From Flaccisagitta enflata (taxonomy: Eukaryota; Chaetognatha; Sagittoidea; Aphragmophora): DNA of 64,000 nucleotides. A model generated the notes under the pieces. That model had not been told where the DNA came from and made no database searches. It saw nothing but the letters and a program-made list of their open reading frames with translations. Below are positions 23,420 to 35,029 of this stretch, piece after piece. The stretch spans positions 496,001 to 560,000 of the forward strand of contig OZ231128.1 in NCBI GenBank assembly GCA_965153355.1. Reading direction: 5' to 3'. Numbering within the stretch: the stretch's first letter is position 1; every line of letters starts with the position of its first letter. Both the position numbers and the translations under genes were made by a program.

Positions 23420-24250
23420 CCAGTAATGGCGGCTGTCGCCGTGAGGAAAAAAGTCGTAAAAATTGGTCACTTTTCACCAAGCTGTTGTCTCTAGTCACTA
23501 CAAATCTTTTTTTCTATTAGATCAAATCAAGAGCAATTGTATGTATTGATCGCACTGAAAATCAGAGACTGGGCCAAATGAGCTTGATGAGCTAAAATGC
23601 TCAAAACCACTCAACCAGACAACCAGCTATGCTCATTAAAATGCTTTCTTGTATCTACGTGCTCCCATCAAAACATTTATCTATCCCATTAAAAATCAAA
23701 AAAAAAAAAGACAGCTAAATGAGCTAAGTGAGCTAAAATGCTTAAAAATGCCTTCACAGATGAGCAGCTATGCTCACTGATATGCTTTTTTGTATCTGCT
23801 TTGTTAAACATGTTTCAAAATATTTATCTATTTATCACATTTGAAATAAAAAAGAAATGAGCTAAATGAGCTAAATGAGCTAGAATCCTCTAAAACACCC
23901 TTACCGATGAGCAGGTTTGCTCATAAACATGTTTTCTTATATTTGCATGCTCAAACAACCATAAATACGCTCCTTTATTAATCATACACAAAATCATGAA
24001 AAATAAAAAAAAATTCAATTTGCATTTATCATAAATAAATCTTTAAAAATTCATAACGCGAAAAATATTTGTCCCAGAGATTTCTGCTTGGCGCCAAATG
24101 AAAGAGAATTATTAAATTTACTTACCCTATAAATTTCATTGGAGGCCACAATCAGCCGGATGAGTTGCTCAACTTCCGCATAAGAAAATGAAAACCCTGT
24201 TTCTCTCGAATATGTCAAAAAGTCGAAGACTGACTTCGACTTTTTTCCCG
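23420..24250. mobile_element. Hairpin-ended non-autonomous element, copy 2
   Basis: Left end region: GGCGGCTGTCGCC then GTGAGGAAAAAAGTCGTAAA. Right end region: GTCGAAGACTGACTTCGAC then TTTTTTCCC. The right arm joins the flanks directly (complement of TCGTTACACTAACACC). The interior contains about 170-bp repeats of GAGCTAAATGAGCTAAATG-type sequence with CTATGCTCA (23570-23960). Confidence 0.6.
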
Positions 24251-24482
24251 ACTAACACCTACGAACACGATGGTCTGTGTCGGTCCTTTATTCGCGTATT
24301 GAACGTTCGTCCGCAACCGACGCTCTCTCTCTTCCCTTTTCATTCTATAGGAAAGTTGTAGCAAATTTATCTTAAGCAATGTTTTTTCAGAAAATTTGTC
24401 CAAATTATATAGATATTTTAGCGGAAAAATCGAAATGTGCTACTTTGGCAACCGACGCGGCGACACCCATCGGCAATAAAGT

Positions 24483-25302
24483 ATTAGCTTGTACCTAAAT
24501 GACAAAAAGCAACAGAATTAATATTCTACGAGCAGATCATGTTGCGGGACTGTCTCAGGCTTCTATTGAAATTAATATTGGCGTTAAAATTCTACTTTTA
24601 GGGTTGCCGCGCCTTACCTTCTATAATCCCCATCCCTTTAGGAAATCCAAATTTTCAAAGTTCTCAAAATCCAATTCTGACTGCACATTTGGAATCTGCA
24701 GAAAAAACTGTCAATTGAAAGTGTTTTCCTTTTTTTGATGTTCCAATTAGAAGGTGGTCAAAAGTGCTGTCAAATATCGCAAAACATACTTTTCCTTTTA
24801 ATTTCTTTGTAAAATCATTGAACTTACCGTTTTAGTTGCGGACACGCAACTCTATAAGAGGCTTTGTCCATCCGTCGGTCGGTTGGTCGGTTGGTCGGTC
24901 GGTCGGTTGGTTGGTCCGTCACGCTCGAGTTGAAAAGTGGGAAAACGCGCATTTCCGCCCCTGCCCACCCATCCGCAACTGGTGGCCGTGTATCCGGCCT
25001 TGTTTAAAAATCTTTAGCATGGATTTTGATAATGATCCCGAAGGAATTTTGAAAAAAGAAAGGCACTTTCAACAGACAGTTTTTCATGCAGATTTCAAAT
25101 CTGAAGTCAAAATTTTGATTTGAGCAATTTGAAATTTTTAGTTTCCTATTGACCCATGGGAAGTTCAAGGTAAGGCGCGGAAAGCAAGATGTAAACTTTT
25201 GAAGCTAAAAATGATGACAATAGAAGCCCAAGACAGCTCCACAACATGAACTGCTCGTAGAATTTCGATTTTTTTGGTTTTAGTCATTTCAGTACAGGCT
25301 AT
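24483..25302. mobile_element. Palindromic element with a nested H1 copy at its centre
   Basis: TTAGCTTGTACCTAAATGAC at the left and GTCATTTCAGTACAGGCTAT at the right are inverted; CTACGAGCAGATCATGTTG and its complement lie inside. Arms of about 345 bp each surround the H1 element at 24834-25002. Exact ends and TSD are uncertain; A/T-rich flanks allow TA. Confidence 0.65.
24834..25002 (+). mobile_element. H1 element, mixed type (GTTGCGGAC motif with GCCG hairpin)
   Basis: AGTTGCGGACACGCAACT at the terminus and ATCCGCAAC subterminally, but the far end is GGCCGTGTATCCGGCCTTG as in the GTCGCGTGC subfamily. It shows that motif pair and end hairpin are independent modules. Confidence 0.75.
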
Positions 25303-25695
25303 AAAGTATCCATCTATTAGTTTCAATTCCGATTATCAATCTCTGAGGCATTTTGTCTTCCTAATATCATATCCCCCGTATTTCCAAATCTAGACGACAT
25401 CTACTGTAGGTAGTAAATTTCTCCTTGAAAAAGATTTGCCTCTTATTTCAACAAAACAAACAACTGCTTATTCAGTGTAAACGTCTATTATTTCATACAA
25501 TCACGAGGATGTCCTTTTCCATCTGTGGTGAACGCAGCCATGTTTATCCCCCCCCCCCCCTTGCTCCCCCTCTCTCCCCCCCCCCCCCCCACAGCAGCTA
25601 TCATCCAAGCAAGGAAAAGGAAAAGGGAGAAAAAAAGACGAATCTTTTGAAACTGTCAACCTCGCACCTCGAAAGGTCAACTGATACCGCTCTCG
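25303..25695. other. Unexplained spacer sequence with C-runs
   Basis: Two poly-C runs at 25549-25560 and 25577-25590. No gene recognised. Confidence 0.4.
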
Positions 25696-25956
25696 GGGCG
25701 TGTTTCTATTGAGCGCCAAAAACGCGTTTCTTCCTGTGAAACGCGATAACAGCGTGAACACATTTTCAAGATTTTCAACTGTCCCACGAGGGAGTGAGCA
25801 AAGTGAGTGAGCAAGCCCGTGAACGGAGCGTAGCGAAGCGGAGCGCTGCGGAGCGAGTGAGCGGAGTGAGCGGTGCAAGCGGTGCGAGCGAATGAACATA
25901 GCGAGCGACCAAGTGGCCCTCTCAAAACGCGATCGTCTTTGACTAGAAACGCCCCC
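25696..25956 (+). mobile_element. Harbinger-like GAGCGA-rich MITE
   Basis: GGGCGTGTTTCTATTGAGCG at one end and TTGACTAGAAACGCCCCC at the other, with GAGCGCTGCGGAGCGAGTG in the core. The Ala/Arg/Ser-rich open frames here are artefacts of the core repeat. Confidence 0.75.
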
Positions 25957-26418
25957 AGATACCGGTCTCACACCGCTCATGGTTGGCACCTGACTATGGC
26001 CACCCGCCAGCGACCCTTCAGCACCTGACCGGCAACAACCAACACCTGCCAGGTCAAACCCGCGTCACCAATTCCAATCTCAAATTGGAGATTTGTTTAT
26101 CACAAACGGCTGGAAAACGCGACCGAGCGCACACAACCGCCGCCGCCGCCGCCGCCGCAGCCGCAGCCGCAGCCACCGCCGCCGCCGCAGCCGCAGCCGT
26201 CCTTGGGCCTTTGCGCTACCAATGCCGCTGCCGATACCGCCGCTGCCGCCGCCACAGCCGATGTGGTCGCCGTGGAAACCAAGACCATGCGGCTTTTTTT
26301 TGGGCTTAGAGGTAAAGAAGAGATTTTCTTGCATTTACTTTCTCTCTCTCTTTTTTTTTTTTATCACGGGTCGATATTTGGGTGAGGCATTTTGAGGAAA
26401 ATGGCGTGAGAGTGGAAT

Positions 26419-26420
<2 letters not shown>
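25957..26420. other. GC-rich stretch with (CCG)n/(CAGCCG)n
   Basis: 26142-26275 is a CCG/CAGCCG repeat rich in CpG inside AT-rich surroundings. A CpG-rich promoter or 5' exon is possible but no splice pair or start is convincing. Confidence 0.4.

Positions 26421-26513
<93 letters not shown>
26421..26513. repeat. (GA)n microsatellite
   Basis: Pure GA repeat. Confidence 0.95.
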
Positions 26514-26936
26514 CAGTCAGACACGCACGCTCACAAAAATATACAAAAAAACTGACTTTGTATATCCAGCAAGACAATTGAGAAAAAAAGTTACAGAGCA
26601 AATGAAGAGGGAATGCGAGGGTAAAAACTATAAAGACAGAGACACAGACAGATAACTTCAGGGACAGAAACAGAGAAAAGAAGAGGGAGAAATAAGAGCT
26701 TGATACCGCAAATCAGAAAATGGAAAGAATGAGCCGTGTTAGAATGAGACGGAGTGATATGTATCGGCCGGGAATAAATAAAAGATGAGAAAACTGTGAT
26801 ACAAGAGGCGTTTGAATCGAGTTTCAGACCCATTGAGGATCTATCACGCCGCCTCGCGGCAAGCACGTCAAACCAAACTCAAGTGAACAATGATGAGAGA
26901 AATCAGAGGACGAACCAGGGATTGTGAAGGAAAGGG
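26514..26936. other. Unexplained spacer sequence
   Basis: Purine-rich, no recognisable gene or element. Confidence 0.35.
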
Positions 26937-27018
26937 AAAAGAAAGAAAGAAAGAAAGAAAGAAGGAAGGAAGGAAGGAAGAAAGGAAGGAAGGAAGGAAG
27001 GAAGGAAGGAAGGAAGAG

Positions 27019-27097
<79 letters not shown>

Positions 27098-27105
27098 AAA
27101 GAAAC
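26937..27105. repeat. (GGAA)n/(GAAA)n microsatellite
   Basis: GGAA then GAAA runs; Lys/Glu/Arg frames are artefacts. Confidence 0.95.
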
Positions 27106-27177
27106 TAGGACAGTGAGAAACGAAGAGAGTAAAAGAGAAAGAAGAAACGAAAAAGAGAAAAAGAGGAAAAGTAAAAA

Positions 27178-27326
27178 CAAGGCCGGATACACTGCTTTCA
27201 GTTGCGGACGGGCGGGCAGGGGCGGAAATGCGCGTTTTCCCACTTTTCAACTCGAGCGTGACGGACCAACCGTCGGACGGACGGACGTACGGACAAAGCC
27301 TCTGAAAGAGTTGCGTGTCCGCAAAT
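27178..27326 (-). mobile_element. H1 element, mixed type
   Basis: CAAGGCCGGATACACTGC end with subterminal GTTGCGGAC and terminal GTTGCGTGTCCGCAAA followed by TAAAA. Motifs pair perfectly over 8 of 9 positions. Same combination as the copy at 24834. Confidence 0.75.
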
Positions 27327-27605
27327 AAAAGACAGATAAACATGGGAAGGATGAGTTGAAAGAAAAAAGCCTAACGAGCAGAAACAGAAATGGGCAGGAA
27401 AAGGCAGGACGGCAGCAGTAGCTAGTAGGATGACAGGGAATGAATTAAACTCGAGTTTTGACACACACACACACACAAAAAAAGCTTCATCCTTTCTGAA
27501 AGCTCTCAGTCTAACTTTTGTCTTTCATTCTCTGTGGCGCACTTCATCTTTTTTCTCAATGAGTCAATCTTTTTCTCTTTCTTTCTCTCTTTGTCTCTCT
27601 CTCTT

Positions 27606-28358
<753 letters not shown>

Positions 28359-28606
28359 GGAGATAGGATCGGACAGGGAGAGCATAACGTTTACGTGTAT
28401 GCAAGTACGGGCATAATCAACATTGTTTTATTTCAGCATGAAAAAAATCATTTTGTTAGTAAAAAGGGAAGAGTAAAGAAAGAGAAGAAAAATGAAGTAA
28501 ATAAACAAACAAAATTACTCAGTCGAGGTTAAGAACGACACTAGAAGTATAGAGACAATCAGACAAATACAAAAAAGTCGCAAATGAGGCGATGGGGAAA
28601 ATTGAA

Positions 28607-28808
28607 CAAGGCCGGATACACGTCTACCCAAGTCGCGTGCGGGTGGGCAGGGGTAATGATGATAAAGGCTGACCAAGCACTTAGGGAGTAGCGGTGATGC
28701 AAAAACCATCCGTAAATGTCAAAAAAGCAAAGTGTTACCAACCGACCAACAGACCATTCCGGACCGACCAACAGACATAGCGGGTTATAGAGTCGCATGC
28801 ACGCGACT
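28607..28808 (-). mobile_element. H1 element (GTCGCGTGC subfamily)
   Basis: CAAGGCCGGATACACG end; subterminal GTCGCGTGC pairs perfectly with the outer GCACGCGAC although the inner terminal half has mutated to GTCGCATGC. This is another case where long-range pairing is intact and local pairing is not. Confidence 0.8.
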
Positions 28809-29182
28809 AAAAAAGTGGTTCTATGTTTTCCCTGAAATCATTTTTCGCAGTTTTCCCTTTTCCCTCCTTCGTTGGTGGCAAAAGTCATCAAATAAGTGAG
28901 ATGAGAGTTGTCAGTGATGCCATCCTTGTCAGTTTGGTTCTTCCCATCCAGAAACCAGCCGTTGTTGGCCCGTGAAATACCTGACTCAATTTTCCTCCCC
29001 TCTTCATCCTTTCTCTCCTCGGCAGAAAAGCTTAAAGTGATGGTGATGAAATGAGCGCGATTCTCCCTTAACCATTAATTCTTAATACTTTCATGTTTGA
29101 GTTTATGCCCTCATTTGCATTTCTAGTATGTTCGTGCGACGAAAATAATTGTGACCGTGTTTTTAATACCCCGACTTTTTTT
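28809..29182. other. Unexplained spacer sequence
   Basis: No gene or repeat recognised. Confidence 0.4.
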
Positions 29183-29414
29183 AGTCGCGTGCACGCGACT
29201 CTACAACCCACTTTTTCTGTCCGTCTGTTGGTTGGTCTGTCGGTCTGTCAGTCTGTCACACTTTTACTTTTTTTATATCAATTTTTTATTCTTTTAGTCA
29301 TCTTGGGTCAATTAAGAGTAAACTAAGTCATTCTAAGTCATTCTAAGTCATTCTTACTCATTCTAAGTCATTCTAAGTGTATGTCTCGCATGCGACTTAT
29401 AGGCGTTGGCCTTG
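29183..29414 (+). mobile_element. H1 element, GTCATT-type subfamily
   Basis: Starts AGTCGCGTGCACGCGACT. The interior has AAGTCATTCT tandem repeats instead of the GACCTCA block. Subterminal GCATGCGAC, then hairpin AGGC-GTTG-GCCT and TTG before Ts. Confidence 0.7.
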
Positions 29415-29418
29415 TTTT

Positions 29419-29622
29419 AAGTCGCGTGCACGCGACTCTACACCCCGCTTTGTCCGTCCGTTGGTCGGTCTGTCGGTCCGTCACACTTTTACTTTTTACA
29501 TCAATTTCATTTCCCTAAGTCATTTTAAGGCATTTAAGAGTAAACAAAGTCATTCTAAGTCATTCTTAGTCAATCTAAGTCATCATGTAAGTCTCGCACG
29601 CGAATTTTAGGTATAGGCCTTG
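29419..29622 (+). mobile_element. H1 element, GTCATT-type subfamily, directly adjacent copy
   Basis: Starts AAGTCGCGTGCACGCGACT immediately after the preceding copy, with the T run shared between them. Subterminal GCACGCGAA; end ATAGGCCTTG. Confidence 0.7.
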
Positions 29623-29637
29623 TTTATAAAGAGGGCC

Positions 29638-29730
29638 AAGCAACATTGACAAGGTCGTACATATGGCTACCCCAGTTGTGTAGAAGTAGGCAGGGGTAGT
29701 GATTGGGGTCACCAAGGTATTTGAAGTTTT
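29638..29730 (-). mobile_element. H1 fragment
   Basis: CAAGGTCGTACATATGGC, TACCCCAGTTGTG and GTAGGCAGGGGTAGTGATTG match the far-end half only; the terminal half is missing. Confidence 0.5.
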
Positions 29731-29731
29731 T

Positions 29732-29908
29732 AGTCGCGTGCACGCGACTCTACAACCCGCTTTGTCCTTCGGTCGGTCGGTCGGTTGGTCCGTTGGTCAC
29801 ACTTTACTTTTTTTATGACCTCACTGCTCCTGCCGAAATGATCTGGTGACCTCAAATATGGCCCCTGCCCACCCGCACGCGACTTCGGTAGCCGTGTATC
29901 CGGCCTTG
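29732..29908 (+). mobile_element. H1 element (GTCGCGTGC subfamily), complete
   Basis: Perfect terminal palindrome AGTCGCGTGCACGCGACT, subterminal GCACGCGAC, hairpin GCCGTGTATCCGGC, five Ts on each side. Confidence 0.8.
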
Positions 29909-31520
29909 TTTTTGAACCAGGGCATTGATGCGAAGCTCAAAAGCACGGCGAACGGATAAGGGGTGCGTAGTCCCATGACATACGAATTAATATAGCAACA
30001 TCTGAATGGAAGCGTCAAATTTGAGGGGTGGTTCCCTCAAAACGGCCATTGAATGACCAGTAATATTCGTCAAATCAGGAGCTTGACCCGCAGCATGCTA
30101 ATGTTGAATGCTGATCAATGAGTCAGCTATGAACTGCTCGCCAAGTTGGACCTGCAAGCAAAGTTATCTCCACAATACAACTGTTTATGATTGAATTCGT
30201 TTCGTACAGATAGATTTAAGTCCATTTAAGCCAATTGACATCAAAGGCCATGTTTATTCTTTTTCTACATAAGATTCGTCTTTAATCGCTTTTCAAACTT
30301 CTAAGGCTTTTACTCTAAATATTTTTTTCTAATATGAATTGGCTGTAATTTCTTGTGATTTCACATTGCTATGGTGACACTGCCGATACTGCATTATGTA
30401 TATTATGTTATATTATAAAAGAGTTTCGTTCATTTTTTCCCACGTCGTCACGATTTTTGTCCTTATCTTTATCTCTTATAGTTTTTTGTCTAGAATCATT
30501 ACGCTCTCTCCTCAATTAAAGAAAATCTTTTCAATCTTGGCATTCTTTTTTTTTTTTTTTGGTATTTCCGGCGTTTTATTATAGAATTTACGCGAGCCTC
30601 CGAAGCCAACATTCTTTGTTTAAATGGGGGTCATAATAGAAATATAAATCCAAGTAAAACTTAATGATTATGCCCAAAAAATCAGTAAAAAGGGTGATCT
30701 TAGTATTATGATTCATATTCTAATACGAAAATAAATTCAATATGATCAAGAGTGATAAATGAAAATTACTGCAAATTTCTAAAAATTTCATTTTAGTTCA
30801 CGGACAGGGGATGGTCGAAATTCTAAGATTGCATAGAAAATGAAAAAATGAAAAAAAAAATGGAATTCCTATTCCTCCAATCATTAAGATTTCCGTTTAA
30901 CACAATATAGTATAAATTGTCCATATTCCCACCCCCATAGTTTAATTGAAAGGAGGGGTAACAGCTAGGGAGTCGGATCCCCATAGTTCCTTTTTTTCAA
31001 TTAGATTTAACCTTCGCTGAATTGACTATCCCTGTCAATGCCAGAAGTCAGCATTAACATATATCCCCTAACCTAATAGCTATAATGAAAAATCATAATT
31101 ATTTGAGAGATAAGACAAAAGTCTTGTTTTCTGCATAAAAATTACTTATCCAAAGGTTTTGAATTTCATTAACCACTAAACTTAGGTCGTACCTAAAATT
31201 GGATATGTAAGTATATGAGTGGAAGCATATACTATACAGAAATGAGTAGCTTTTGAATGTTTTATTTTTTTATATGTTAAGTTTATTTTTCAAAAACGTT
31301 TTCCTAAAGTTTTTTGTAAGATACTTTTTGTTGCACATTTCATAGTTTCCTTCCAAATTCGATTAGAGCGAGAACTACGTTTTTGAAATTGCAGAATTTT
31401 GCTGCATTTGAGAGTCTTCGACCACAAGAAAAGAAAAAAAAATGTAAGAAAAAATTCACAAAAACCTTGATTTTCTTGCCTTATTACATGTTATTTACAT
31501 TTATAAAGGTACCTGTGAGG
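29909..31520. other. AT-rich intergenic or downstream sequence
   Basis: No repeat family recognised apart from short A/T tracts. It lies downstream (minus strand) of the gene candidate ending near 31521, so it may hold its 3' untranslated region. Confidence 0.4.
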
Positions 31521-31554
31521 TCAGCTTATGACAGTGTCCCTAGAGACAATTTTC
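31521..31554 (-). CDS. Possible terminal exon of unrecognised membrane protein gene
   Basis: On the minus strand CACTTTTCTCAG precedes G AAA ATT GTC..., which completes the AG carried over from the upstream tail exon and reads KIVSRDTVIS and then TGA. Phase agrees and the acceptor is good, but 34 coding bases are weak evidence and another downstream exon could be used instead. Confidence 0.35.
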
Positions 31555-31683
31555 CTGAGAAAAGTGATTGTGGTTATTTACTTCTTCAACTTTTGATGCA
31601 AGAAGTGGTTTGAAACGCTATATTCTACCTTCTATAATTCACTGTCATAAGAACCTGTTTGCGGTACATTACAATACACTTAC

Positions 31684-31749
31684 CGTTCCATATGATAGAT
31701 GTCTCTGGTATCAACAGTTTTGTAGGCAATGTTGGTGAGATATCAGAGC
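31684..31749 (-). pseudogene. Partial tandem duplicate of the tail exon
   Basis: About 65 bp repeat the 3' half of the exon at 31779-31922, including its donor (GAACG then GTAAGTG) and 30 bp of intron. Changes are mostly silent (ACC to ACT, GTC to GTT) with one Ala to Ile. Joined from the preceding AG acceptor in the conserved phase it gives a stop (TGA) almost at once, so it is either decayed or an alternative terminator. Confidence 0.5.
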
Positions 31750-31778
31750 CTGTTTGCGGTACATTACAATACACTTAC

Positions 31779-31922
31779 CTTTCCATATGATAGATGTCTC
31801 TGGTATCGACGGTTTTGTAGGCGGCGTTGGTGAGATACCCGATTTCGTGACAGGAAGTGGATCCTGTGGCCACGGCGCCCCCAAAGTTCCCAACGCCGTT
31901 CCGAAGGCTACTCAGTGGATCT
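31779..31922 (-). CDS. Cytoplasmic-tail exon of unrecognised membrane protein
   Basis: A 144-bp exon with a strong acceptor (GGCTCTTTGTGCAG) and donor (GGAAAG then GTAAGTG). It begins one base into a codon and ends two bases into the next, so it joins the upstream membrane exon in frame and can be duplicated or skipped without a frame shift. It reads RDPLSSLRNGVGNFGGAVAT and onward to NAAYKTVDTRDIYHME, with no stop. No domain was recognised; tyrosines in GYLT, AAYKT and DIYHM could be phosphorylation or sorting sites but nothing proves it. It follows a transmembrane exon, so it is inferred to be cytoplasmic. Confidence 0.55.
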
Positions 31923-32089
31923 CTGCACAAAGAGCCAAGGGCGTCAGGGGTAAAACTTTATGGCACGTTTAAGTCATTTGGTAACATTTATGCCAGGAGA
32001 TGTATTTCAATTGGAGTCTTTACAAAACCCAACGGGCGATGCTTAGGTGCGTGTGTGGATGTGGATGCGTAACAATATTGTTTGCATTA

Positions 32090-32497
32090 CATGACAGTAA
32101 ACAAAGCAAAAACCATACAAAGAAAAATTCACACCAACCAATTAACAAGCAAACAAGTTAACGAAAAATCAACAAACAAACAAACAAACAAACAAACAAA
32201 CAAATAAAAAAACAAACAAACAAACAAACAAACAAACAAACAAACAAATCAACAAACAAATCATCAAACAAATCAACAAACAAACAGAAACCTCACAAAC
32301 AAACAAGCAAACAAGCAAACAAACACATAAATAAACAAACAAACAAATCAACAATTAAACAAACAAACAAACAAACAAACAAACTAACAAACAAACCAAC
32401 AAACCAACAAACAAACAAACAAACAAACAAACAAACAAACAAACAAACAAACAAATAAACAAACAAACAAACAAACAAACAAACAAACAAACAAAGA
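32090..32497. repeat. (AAAC)n microsatellite in an intron
   Basis: AAAC repeat with AATC and AAAG variants. It lies between the two best exons of the minus-strand gene. Cys/Leu/Phe frames are artefacts. Confidence 0.9.
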
Positions 32498-32507
32498 CTC
32501 TACTTAC

Positions 32508-32675
32508 CTAATCATAAGTTTCCGGTTTCCGGGGCAAAAGATGACTCCTTTTCTTCTTAGAAAAAGGACGAGTCCAAACAGGAAAAGAATCAAAGTCAGG
32601 AGACCCGCCAACATAAGCAACAGACCAGCATTAGCCAAGAGCCACTCAAGGCCATAAGTGGTCGACAATTCACGC
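32508..32675 (-). CDS. Transmembrane exon of unrecognised single-pass membrane protein
   Basis: A 168-bp exon with a textbook acceptor (TTTTTTCTTATTTTCCAG) and donor (ATGATTAG then GTAAGTAG). Frame: RELSTTYGLEWLL, then a hydrophobic run of about 25 residues (LLLMLAGLLTLILFLFGLV), then LFLRRKG, a basic stop-transfer, and VIFCPGNRKLMI. Start and end are both phase 2, so the exon is symmetric. The layout implies an extracellular region encoded upstream, one membrane span and a cytoplasmic tail in the next exon. No family was recognised, and upstream exons were not identified with confidence. Confidence 0.6.
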
Positions 32676-32710
32676 CTGGAAAATAAGAAAAAACAATATG
32701 AAGGTTTGGA

Positions 32711-32799
32711 TATCCGCCAACATAAGTAACAGACCAGCATAGGCCAAGAGCTATCAACATACAAGTAGGTAAAGGAACGGCGTTAGCCAAGAGCCACCT
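32711..32799 (-). pseudogene. Decayed partial copies of the transmembrane exon
   Basis: 32711-32751 repeats about 42 bp of the membrane exon (LLAYAGLLLMLAD frame) and 32779-32799 repeats about 20 bp of its start, with a preserved acceptor TTTCATCCAG just upstream. They lie 5' of the intact exon and suggest tandem exon duplication followed by loss. Confidence 0.5.
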
Positions 32800-32829
32800 G
32801 GATGAAAGACAAAGAACAAAATTGCAAAA

Positions 32830-34640
32830 GTGGGAGTTCAATAGGGCAGTTCCGTTAAATTTTGTTTCTCTTCCTCCTCTCCTCGAAAAAAAAACACACA
32901 ACCGATAGTAGGGCGGCTACCTGGAGGGTCAAATGTGGTCAAATTTTAGAACGCCTTGGCCAACTATCTAGCTATAGTCTTAATATATCCACACCTCCCT
33001 ACACACAAGCACATATCGCAATCGATCACAGTATCTGAACCGATTATTTGGCACTTCATTGTCTTTAAAAACATATGAAAGATAGTTTGGTCACTTTTCA
33101 GAGTCATGAAAGCTATTTCGGGTCCCTATGTGGGCTCTCCTGGGCCCTTGGGCCTTATTTGTGTGCCACCCCACCATCAAATATAACAGCATATTCTCAA
33201 AAGATTATGTTTCCTTTTGCCATCAGGAGAAATTCCCACAAAAACCATGTTATTTTGGCTGTTATACCTATTTTGTGGTCTCAAGAGGACCCCTGGAGGG
33301 ACCCCTTGGGTATTTTTATCTATGCCTCAATAGTTCATATTCTTCTACTAAATATCTCTCAAAAAAGACTAATTCCAAGGTTTTTTATCAATCCATTGAG
33401 AAAATATAAAAAAACAAGTGAAGCAACAAATCAAACAATTTCTCTCATTTTTGCGATTTTCGCGCATCTCATCTTTCCCCTTACCTACCCTGGCAACTTT
33501 TTTTTAAACAAGCAGGAGAACAACTCTGTTCCCAGTTATTATGAATGAAATAAGCAGGAGAACAACTCTGTTCCCAACTATTTTGAATGAAAAAGTAAAC
33601 GGGAGAACACAAGGCCCCACCAGAGATGTTGTTCCCCAAATCACTTAGATTGCGATGCTTCATGCTTCTTATTCTTACCATTTTCTTTTCAGGCTGTGGA
33701 AAACTTCCCGGTGGGGCCCTGGTCATTCTGATAGCATGTTTCAATTTCAAAGAAAATACATTGCTGCCAGAATCATTGGGGTTCTGCTTTGGGATTTACT
33801 TCAAAACTGCAACAAGATATCATCTGGTTAAAATGTGCGGTTGAGGGATGTGTAGAATGATGTCTGAATGCCTGAGTGCGCAATAGAATGAATGCCAATG
33901 TCGATTTTGTAGATAGTAGAAACTGTCTTGGTGTATAGAATATTCATATGTCATAATGCTTTGGATTGTATTGTTGAATATCTGTGTACCTGTCTTTCTT
34001 TGTCATTCTAGTCCTATCTACCTGTACTTTTTTTTGAATGTTGAATGTATTCGTACATTTGTTTATTACCTTGATGCTCTGTTTGATGTATTCGTACATC
34101 TTGTTGTGTATTTATGTATTTATTTTAGTTAGAAAACTATATCCTCTATTCCAGCTATTAGCCCTTTTTTTTCCTTCTCTATAACCTATACAAAAAACAA
34201 AGCCTTAAAAACTGAGGTCTACTCAGAAAAAGCTACCCCTATTAATTGTTACCCTCCCATTGCTACCTCTAATGTGTCGGGGCCTAGTGGCTTACTGTTG
34301 TCCTCCCTCTTGACTTGATTGATACTCGCCATACTTTATTGTAATCGTCTCAGACTTAGAGTTAAGAGGAAAATAAATTGAAATTGAAATTGAATTAAGA
34401 GCAGCTTAAAAAAAAAACTGTTCATCCGAAAACCTGAAATAATGGTGTTTTTTGCTGATTTTGAACAACATTTTGTTATTTTTCTAAAGGTATAGATTTT
34501 TGCAAAAAAGTCCTAGGAGTTACATATCATAAAATGCATCACCATCAGTTTTTAGGAACTTTTTTCAGAATTAAATTGTCTCTATTACTTTTTGATTTAT
34601 GCCGTCATGTAATGTTGCAGTCGAAAAAAAAAACAAACTG
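32830..34640. other. Probable upstream intron(s) or intergenic sequence
   Basis: Contains a tandem repeat of AAGCAGGAGAACAACTCTG (33512-33600) and a possible phase-2 donor (CCAGGGTAG then GTAAGG, minus strand, 33480-33487). A + strand frame at 33656 begins with a hydrophobic stretch but coincides with a splice-like tract. Near 34366-34400, AAATAAATTGAAATTGAAATTG resembles a LINE 3' tail. None is firm enough to call. Confidence 0.35.
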
Positions 34641-34925
34641 TAAAGGACCGACACAGACCATCGTGTTTGAAGGTGTTAGTGTAACGATAGTTAGTGAGGG
34701 AGCTATATTTGCATTTATAGCAATCAAGTTCCTATCCATCGATTTAATTGCTGGACGTGGAAACCTCGTCAAGATCTCTCGGAATCTCTTCCTGTTTCCC
34801 TCTCAGTGTGACGGTCTGTCTTTCTGTCTGTCTTTCTGCCTACCTGTCCATCAAACTAAATCTTTACCCCCTGATCTGTGTGCGTCTGTTTGTGTCTGTT
34901 TGTGTCTGTTTGTGTCTATCTGTTA

Positions 34926-35010
<85 letters not shown>
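34926..35010. repeat. (CT)n microsatellite
   Basis: Pure CT. The left-arm counterpart is a short GA remnant near 22890-22910. Confidence 0.95.
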
Positions 35011-35012
<2 letters not shown>

Positions 35013-35029
35013 ATGGTTGGTCAGTCCGT

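Noticed and set aside
25501-25989. 162-codon frame rich in Arg/Ser/Leu
   Set aside because: Lies across a Harbinger-like MITE and poly-C runs; equivalent frames recur at every MITE copy.
33075-33548. Forward 157-codon frame
   Set aside because: No recognised domain, unbiased composition for AT-rich intronic sequence, and antisense to the better-supported gene.
33626-33844. Forward 72-codon frame with a signal-peptide-like start
   Set aside because: The hydrophobic start is a pyrimidine-rich tract and acceptor-like sequence; no support for translation.
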